Origin: Verrucomicrobiota bacterium
GTDB taxonomy: Bacteria; Verrucomicrobiota; Verrucomicrobiia; Opitutales; Opitutaceae
Direction of reading: 5' to 3'
Assembly: GCA_003694825.1 (NCBI GenBank)
Contig: RFJS01000108.1
Span: forward strand, 1 to 12,862
Length of the DNA stretch: 12,862 nucleotides
Numbering within the stretch: the first letter of the stretch is position 1; every line of letters begins with the position of its first letter. A program made the position numbers and the translations under genes. The notes beneath the pieces are model-generated. The model did no database searches and was not told the origin of the DNA. It saw only the letters and a program-made list of their open reading frames with translations. Of this stretch, positions 8,669 through 12,862 are shown piece after piece.

Positions 8669-9574
8669 TCACTGCGGCCCATCCTTCCCGATTTCGACAT
8701 AGCGCTGTCGCCATGCCCTCGGCGAACAGCCATAGCGTTTTTTGAATTCGGAAGACAGGTGAAACGGCGAGCTGTAGCCCATCCGATCGGCGATCTGGGC
8801 GATCGTCAATGAGGTGCTCTGAAGAAACCCCCGCACTCGTCGAAGCCGCAGATCCGCGGAATACTGCTTCGGCGAGAGTCCCGTGTGGGCCTTGAAAGCC
8901 CGCCGCAGGTGGGATTCACACACGCCCAACTCCCGGGCGAGGTTGCGAATCTGAAACGGCTGACCACACCGCTCGATGAGCAAATTCATCGCCCGCTGGA
9001 CGACCCCGCCCATGCGGGACGTCGCCCCCCCGGGAAAATCGCGAAGCGCGACCACGTGGGCCATCACCAGCAGAGCCGCCGCCGCGAGCTGTGCCGCATA
9101 GCCAGGGGGCCGGTTCTGCGCGAGCAGATGACAGCGATCCACGGCCTCAGTCAGCTCAGGCTGCTCACCCAGATGACAGACCGCCCGACCCGGATCCAGA
9201 ATCTGGCTGCGCCACAGCTGATCCGGCACCGCTCCAACCATCTCCACCCAACTCTCCACCCATCCCACATCGCGGTCCGGCGCGTAGCGATGCCACACCC
9301 CGGGGAAGACGAAAAACACACTTCCTTTCCCGACCGCTCGCAGCCCCGTCGGCGCCGACTCAAACCATCCGCGTCCCTCGCGAATCAAAATCACCTGCCA
9401 GCAGTCCAACACCCGGCCCGTATCCCAAGAGAACAAATGATCCGCGGGATGCCCGGCCTCGCGGGCCGGATAGTCAACGCCCGCCGGCGTCGTCACCACC
9501 CCAGTCGACGTCACGGCTGCCCCCCAAACCAGGCTGTCCTCCGCGAGCGGAAGGTATGTGAAGTAGTCCTGCAT
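8669..9574 (-). CDS. AraC-family transcriptional regulator
   Basis: This is a 301-residue regulator from the ATG at 9574 (MQDYFTYLPLAED). Upstream in-frame starts exist at 9604 (ATG) and 9619 (TTG), but they would extend into the promoter region of rhaA. The N-terminal half (about 20-150) resembles the cupin-like sugar-sensing domain of AraC proteins, with GRGWFES and KGSVFFVFPGVWHRY in the expected beta-strand turns. The C-terminal double helix-turn-helix (about 200-295) has IRNLARELGVCESHLRRAF and TIAQIADRMGYSSPFHLSSEF followed by CSPRAWRQ, the AraC signature. It is divergent from rhaA with 80 bases between the starts, so it probably controls rhaA and its downstream genes in response to L-rhamnose or a derivative. 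It may also control the sulfatase/GH3 region. Confidence 0.92.
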   Translation of the reverse strand: MQDYFTYLPLAEDSLVWGAAVTSTGVVTTPAGVDYPAREAGHPADHLFSWDTGRVLDCWQVILIREGRGWFESAPTGLRAVGKGSVFFVFPGVWHRYAPDRDVGWVESWVEMVGAVPDQLWRSQILDPGRAVCHLGEQPELTEAVDRCHLLAQNRPPGYAAQLAAAALLVMAHVVALRDFPGGATSRMGGVVQRAMNLLIERCGQPFQIRNLARELGVCESHLRRAFKAHTGLSPKQYSADLRLRRVRGFLQSTSLTIAQIADRMGYSSPFHLSSEFKKRYGCSPRAWRQRYVEIGKDGPQ

Positions 9575-9654
9575 CCTGATCGTTTTTTGTATGCTAAAGC
9601 GCATTCGTTCAATTCCCAAAATCCGGGATCGACGCTACCCTTCCCCCCACCAAA
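9575..9654. promoter_or_regulatory. Divergent araC-type regulator/rhaA intergenic control region
   Basis: These 80 bases separate two divergent starts and must hold both promoters. The centre is AT-richer than its surroundings (around 9580-9625). I see no good sigma-70 box pair at standard spacing, in keeping with activator-dependent expression. A CGTTC half-word (9605-9609) resembles part of the CGTTCGG repeat upstream of the sulfatase but is not a full match. No Shine-Dalgarno sequence is visible before rhaA; the bases before its ATG are CCCCACCAAA. Confidence 0.4.
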
Positions 9655-10917
9655 ATGCAGGAAACTACCCTCTCCTACTCTGCGGCCCGGGAGCTCTACG
9701 CCGGCCTCGGTGTCGACACCGAACAGGCCCTCCAAACCCTCGCCTCGATCCCCATCTCCCTGCACTGCTGGCAGGGCGATGATGTCGGCGGCTTCGAACA
9801 CGAAAACAGCGCGCTCAGCGGCGGCGGCATCCAGGCCACCGGAAACTACCCGGGAAAGGCGCGCACCATCGACGAACTACGCCAGGATTTGCAAACCGCT
9901 CTCAGCCTCATCCCGGGCAGGCATCGGCTCAACCTCCATGCGTGCTACGCGGACCTTGGCGGGAAGAAAGTGGAACGCAATGAATACACCGTCGAGCATT
10001 TTCAGAGCTGGATCGATTGGTGCAAGGCCCACGGAATGGGCATGGACTTCAATCCAAGCTTCTTTTCGCACCCGCTGGCCAACGATGGCCTTACCCTGAG
10101 CCATCCCGATGAGGCGATACGCCAGTTCTGGATCGAACACGGTATTGCCTGCCGCAAGATCGGCGCTGAAGCCGGCAGGCAACTCGGAACACCGGCCGTC
10201 ACCAACATCTGGATCCCCGATGGCTCCAAAGACATCCCGGTAGACCGGAAAGGCCCGCGCCTGCGGCTCGAAGCCGCCCTCGACGAGATCCTGAAAGAGC
10301 CCATCGATGCGCAATACAACCTCGACGCGCTCGAATCCAAACTGTTCGGCATCGGCTCTGAATCCTATGTCGTCGGCTCTCACGAATTCTACCTCGGGTA
10401 TGCCATCACGCGCCAAAAGCTGATCTGCCTCGACGCCGGCCACTTCCACCCGACTGAGAACGTTTCAGACAAAATCTCCTCCGTGCTCCAATACGTCCCC
10501 GGAATCCTGCTCCACGTCAGCCGCGGCGTCCGCTGGGACAGCGACCATGTCGTCATCGCCGACGACCAAACCCGAGCCATCACTGAAGAGGTGATACGGG
10601 GTGGATTCCTCGGACGCACCCACTTTGGCCTCGATTTCTTCGACGCCAGCATCAACCGGATCGCCGCATGGATCATCGGCACCCGCAGCCTCTTGAAATG
10701 CCTCCTCGCCTCGCTGCTCGAGCCGACACGAAAACTCCGTCAATTCGAGGCCGAAGGTGATTTCACATCACGACTCGCCCTGCTCGAAGAATGCAAGAGC
10801 ATGCCTCTGGGGGTGATATGGAATGAGTATTGCCATCGGCACGACGTCATCGCCGGCCCCCGCTGGATGGACGAGGTCAAGCGCTACGAACGTGAAGTCC
10901 TCGCCACGCGCACCTGA
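9655..10917 (+). CDS. rhaA: L-rhamnose isomerase
   Basis: RhaA converts L-rhamnose to L-rhamnulose in the cytoplasm, the first step of the isomerase pathway. The 420-residue length is normal for the family. [18 protein letters not shown] (31-48) and [14 protein letters not shown] (56-69) are family signatures. With an offset of seven from the E. coli enzyme, the metal ligands are all present: Glu227 (LESKL), Asp260 and His263 ([11 protein letters not shown]), His287 (LLHVSR), Asp295 and Asp297 (RWDSDH) and Asp327 (GLDFFDAS). Nothing suggests loss of activity. It starts a forward group with the NCS1-type permease (63 bases downstream) and the small membrane protein, and is divergent from the AraC regulator. 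Rhamnulokinase and rhamnulose-1-phosphate aldolase genes are absent from the window. Confidence 0.97.
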   Translation: MQETTLSYSAARELYAGLGVDTEQALQTLASIPISLHCWQGDDVGGFEHENSALSGGGIQATGNYPGKARTIDELRQDLQTALSLIPGRHRLNLHACYADLGGKKVERNEYTVEHFQSWIDWCKAHGMGMDFNPSFFSHPLANDGLTLSHPDEAIRQFWIEHGIACRKIGAEAGRQLGTPAVTNIWIPDGSKDIPVDRKGPRLRLEAALDEILKEPIDAQYNLDALESKLFGIGSESYVVGSHEFYLGYAITRQKLICLDAGHFHPTENVSDKISSVLQYVPGILLHVSRGVRWDSDHVVIADDQTRAITEEVIRGGFLGRTHFGLDFFDASINRIAAWIIGTRSLLKCLLASLLEPTRKLRQFEAEGDFTSRLALLEECKSMPLGVIWNEYCHRHDVIAGPRWMDEVKRYEREVLATRT

Positions 10918-10980
10918 CAACTCAGCCCGAGGGAAGCCGCCACCCCTGAGAACCACACCCCGCCACTCCCATCACGCCCT

Positions 10981-12366
10981 ATGAAGAGAACGCCCCGGAA
11001 CGACGAACCCGCACCAACCGCTTCGAGCGGAGAGTTCGAACGCGAACCCGTTCCGAAAAACGCGCTCAAGGGGCCCTCCGCCTTTTGGGGAATGTACGCG
11101 GGCGAACACACGGCGGGGACCGAGTTTATGATCGGCCCGTTGTTCGTCTCCTGGGGCGTCGGCGCATTCGACCTCATCTTCGGTCTTCTTCTGGGAAACC
11201 TTCTTGCCGTCCTCTCGTGGCGTTTCCTGACGGCCAATATAGCCGTCGGCACCCGCGAAACCCTTTATTACAAGCTTGAGAAGATCTGCGGCCGGAAGCT
11301 CGTCACCCTCTACAACCTCGCCAACGGACTGTTATTCTGCTTTCTCGCCGGCGCCATGGTCACCGTCTCCGCAACAGCCGTCGGTGTCCCCTTCCCGGCG
11401 ATGCCCATGCCTTCGTTCGGTGACACCATGCCCACCGGACTCTCCTGGACCATCGCATGCGCCACCATCGGCAGCCTGATCACGTTCGTCGCAATTCGCG
11501 GTTATGGCTTCGTTGCTCGCGTTTCTCACATCGCTTCGCCCTGGATGTTTCTCGTCTTCCTGGCATGTGGCATTGTTATGATTGGCAGACTCGGCACGGC
11601 CAATCTCTTCGAACTGATCAAGCCCGCGCCCGGTGTTGAACCTAAAATCGGCTTCTGGGGCATCGTCTTCTTCTCATGGTTCGCCAATGCTGCCATGCAT
11701 ATCGGCATGGCGGACATGTCGGTGCTGCGATTCGCGAGAAAGGCCTCCTACGGATGGGCCTCGGCGGCCGGGATGTATCTGGGCCATTACATTGCATGGA
11801 TATGCGCGGCGCTGTTGCTGGTCTATTGGGTGAGAATGCGCCAGGCGGACGCATCGGCTGGCGTGCCCCCGGGAATCATGGCCTATGACGCCGTCGGTTG
11901 GGCAGGCCTCGTCTGCGTCATCATCGCCGGGTGGACTACGGCAAATCCCACGATCTACCGAGCTGGCCTCGCCTTCCAGGGCGTCGCCCCCTCCATGTCT
12001 CGAGAGACAGGCACACTCATAGCGGGCACCATCGCCACAACCGCTGGCATCTTTCCGGCTTTCGCCATGAACCTTCTCGGGTTTGTTGGCATTTATGGAA
12101 CGATTCTCGCACCGGTCGGAGCCGTGATCGCCGTCGATTACTTCCTAGCGGACCGGCTGGGACTCACAAAGGAACCAGCCAGACGCTTCGGGTTTTCATT
12201 CAACCCCAGCGTGCTCCTCGCCTGGCTGCTGCCCGTCGGCATCGCCATGTGGGTGCACCTGAATCTCGGTGTCCCGGCACACTTTCTCCCTCTGCCCACC
12301 TGGCTTGCCTGCGGCCTCATCTACGCCGCCATGACCAGGGTCACCCATCCCGCCAAAACCGCCTGA
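10981..12366 (+). CDS. NCS1-type permease (purine/cytosine permease family), candidate rhamnose-locus transporter
   Basis: This is a 461-residue integral membrane protein with about 12 hydrophobic helices after a polar N-terminus of 30 residues. Features of the nucleobase:cation symporter-1 family (LeuT fold) include GPSAFWGMYAGEHTAGTEF (31-49) before helix 1, the short GWTTANPTIYRAGLAFQ (317-333) near helix 8 where Mhp1-type proteins place a substrate-binding Asn, and APVGAVIAVDYFLADRLG (377-394) before the last helices. Known NCS1 proteins move cytosine, purines, allantoin, hydantoins or vitamins with Na+ or H+. The genes around it concern rhamnose and glycans, with no nucleobase gene in sight, so it may carry L-rhamnose or a related sugar. 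That is inference from context only. No clear ribosome binding site precedes the ATG. The small membrane protein gene begins 9 bases after its stop. Confidence 0.85.
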   Translation: MKRTPRNDEPAPTASSGEFEREPVPKNALKGPSAFWGMYAGEHTAGTEFMIGPLFVSWGVGAFDLIFGLLLGNLLAVLSWRFLTANIAVGTRETLYYKLEKICGRKLVTLYNLANGLLFCFLAGAMVTVSATAVGVPFPAMPMPSFGDTMPTGLSWTIACATIGSLITFVAIRGYGFVARVSHIASPWMFLVFLACGIVMIGRLGTANLFELIKPAPGVEPKIGFWGIVFFSWFANAAMHIGMADMSVLRFARKASYGWASAAGMYLGHYIAWICAALLLVYWVRMRQADASAGVPPGIMAYDAVGWAGLVCVIIAGWTTANPTIYRAGLAFQGVAPSMSRETGTLIAGTIATTAGIFPAFAMNLLGFVGIYGTILAPVGAVIAVDYFLADRLGLTKEPARRFGFSFNPSVLLAWLLPVGIAMWVHLNLGVPAHFLPLPTWLACGLIYAAMTRVTHPAKTA

Positions 12367-12375
12367 TCAACGCCC

Positions 12376-12549
12376 ATGAAAGCGACCGCACGCGTGCTCG
12401 GCCTTCTCGCTCTGATTCTTACGATCGCCCCCGCGCTGTTCAATGCGACCGGCATCCTCTCTGAGGCCGCCATGAAGGCCCTCATGCTCGCAGGCACAAT
12501 TCTGTGGTTTGCCACCGCACCATTCTGGCTCAAGGCAGGCGACCACTGA
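12376..12549 (+). CDS. Small two-helix membrane protein, possible transporter partner
   Basis: This is a 57-residue ORF with start ATG at 12376 and stop TGA at 12547-12549. It has two hydrophobic segments (about 5-22, LGLLALILTIAPALF, and 35-52, LMLAGTILWFATAPFW) joined by a short polar turn (NATGILSEAAMK), and a short charged tail (KAGDH). It begins 9 bases after the permease stop, so the two are almost certainly cotranscribed. From general memory, similar small proteins with a TMLxGTxxWFxxAPFW-like second helix occur beside sugar transporters in Planctomycetes and Verrucomicrobia. I could not check this here. It may be an accessory or stability subunit of the permease. Its function is unknown. 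Confidence 0.75.
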   Translation: MKATARVLGLLALILTIAPALFNATGILSEAAMKALMLAGTILWFATAPFWLKAGDH

Positions 12550-12763
12550 TGGCCTGTCCAAGAATAACCGCGACGCCGGTCGTTCGCGCTTGAAGCCCCA
12601 CTCCCGTAACCTCCGGACCCGCCACTGACAGCCCCGCCCCCCGACCTGAACACGAGTCGACTCACGTGGCGGCACACCAAATTCCCGATCGGACCCGCAT
12701 TCGCCGCGCCGACGCCGCCGGGATCGCCGGCAGTCAATCCGTCGTCCCCGGTGCAGGGGGCTC
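12550..12763. other. Intergenic stretch with no recognisable feature
   Basis: This GC-rich stretch has no convincing ORF, RNA or strong hairpin. The reverse-strand frames that cover it (12321-12809) are Arg/Gly-rich shadows running antisense through the small membrane protein gene. Confidence 0.4.
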
Positions 12764-12862
12764 CTATAGCGTCCCCCTGTTGAGTTGGACACCCAATAAG
12801 AACCGGCAACCGGGTATGGTGAGCCTCTCGTCGTCGGCCTGGGAGCGGTCCAGTCCCCGCCC
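12764..12862 (-). CDS. Possible C-terminus of a reverse-strand gene (transposase-like tail?), partial
   Basis: The reverse strand is open from the window edge to a TAG at 12764-12766. It encodes 32 residues that end with CRFLLGVQLNRGTL. Codon use is acceptable and the frame has no other stop. The DNA around its end, GTCCCCCTGTTGAGTTGGACACC (12770-12792), resembles the terminal repeats of some insertion sequences, where a transposase often stops inside the end. The family is not identified, and the frame may also be fortuitous. Confidence 0.25.
   Translation of the reverse strand, partial: GRGLDRSQADDERLTIPGCRFLLGVQLNRGTL

Noticed and set aside
8885..10099. Forward-strand ORF of 404 codons
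   Set aside because: It overlaps the AraC gene (antisense) and the start of rhaA (another frame). Its translation is Pro/Arg/Ser-rich and non-domain-like.
1..12862. CRISPR array, tRNA or rRNA genes, defence system
   Set aside because: I saw no regularly spaced repeats, no cloverleaf-like or rRNA-like sequence, and no nuclease, helicase or toxin-antitoxin genes.

Overview
The window looks like a carbohydrate-utilisation island from a high-GC member of the Verrucomicrobiota, probably Opitutae-like, or possibly a relative elsewhere in the PVC group. This is an inference from gene content: a DUF2231-like membrane domain joined to a planctomycete/verrucomicrobial-type leucine-rich repeat, a CxPxR sulfatase beside glycoside hydrolases, an AraC regulator whose first residues fit an Opitutaceae-type start, and rhamnose isomerase beside an NCS1 permease. 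Shine-Dalgarno sequences are generally weak. No 16S rRNA gene or tRNA is present to confirm the taxon.

Layout from left to right. Bases 1-63 hold the tail of an unidentified forward gene. Bases 79-1371 (minus) encode a membrane protein with a C-terminal leucine-rich repeat. Bases 1429-1847 contain nothing I can name. Bases 1848-2823 (minus) are a badly decayed sugar:cation symporter gene of the GPH/MFS type. It lies directly downstream of an intact GH3 glycosidase gene (2995-5262, minus), so the two were probably once one glycoside-hydrolysis and uptake operon. A divergent control region of about 280 bases contains repeated CCGAACG words and a TTGACA box. It separates GH3 from a forward pair: a sulfatase (5547-7115) and a secreted GH5-type glycosidase (7148-8554) that is split by one in-frame TAG. 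An AraC-family regulator (8669-9574, minus) is divergent from rhaA, encoding L-rhamnose isomerase (9655-10917). A 461-residue NCS1-type permease (10981-12366) and a 57-residue two-helix membrane protein (12376-12549) follow rhaA. The last 100 bases may carry the C-terminus of a reverse-strand gene or the edge of an insertion sequence.

A working model, which is inference: the sulfatase and glycosidases trim a sulfated or rhamnose-containing glycan, the NCS1 permease with its small partner imports the released sugar, RhaA isomerises L-rhamnose to L-rhamnulose, and the AraC protein senses the sugar. Kinase and aldolase genes (rhaB, rhaD) are not in the window. Two of the cluster's genes are broken (GPH symporter and GH5), so the locus seems to be decaying or changing its substrate. 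The most interesting candidate is the rhaA, NCS1 permease and small membrane protein set, because NCS1 proteins are known mainly as nucleobase and hydantoin transporters, not sugar transporters.
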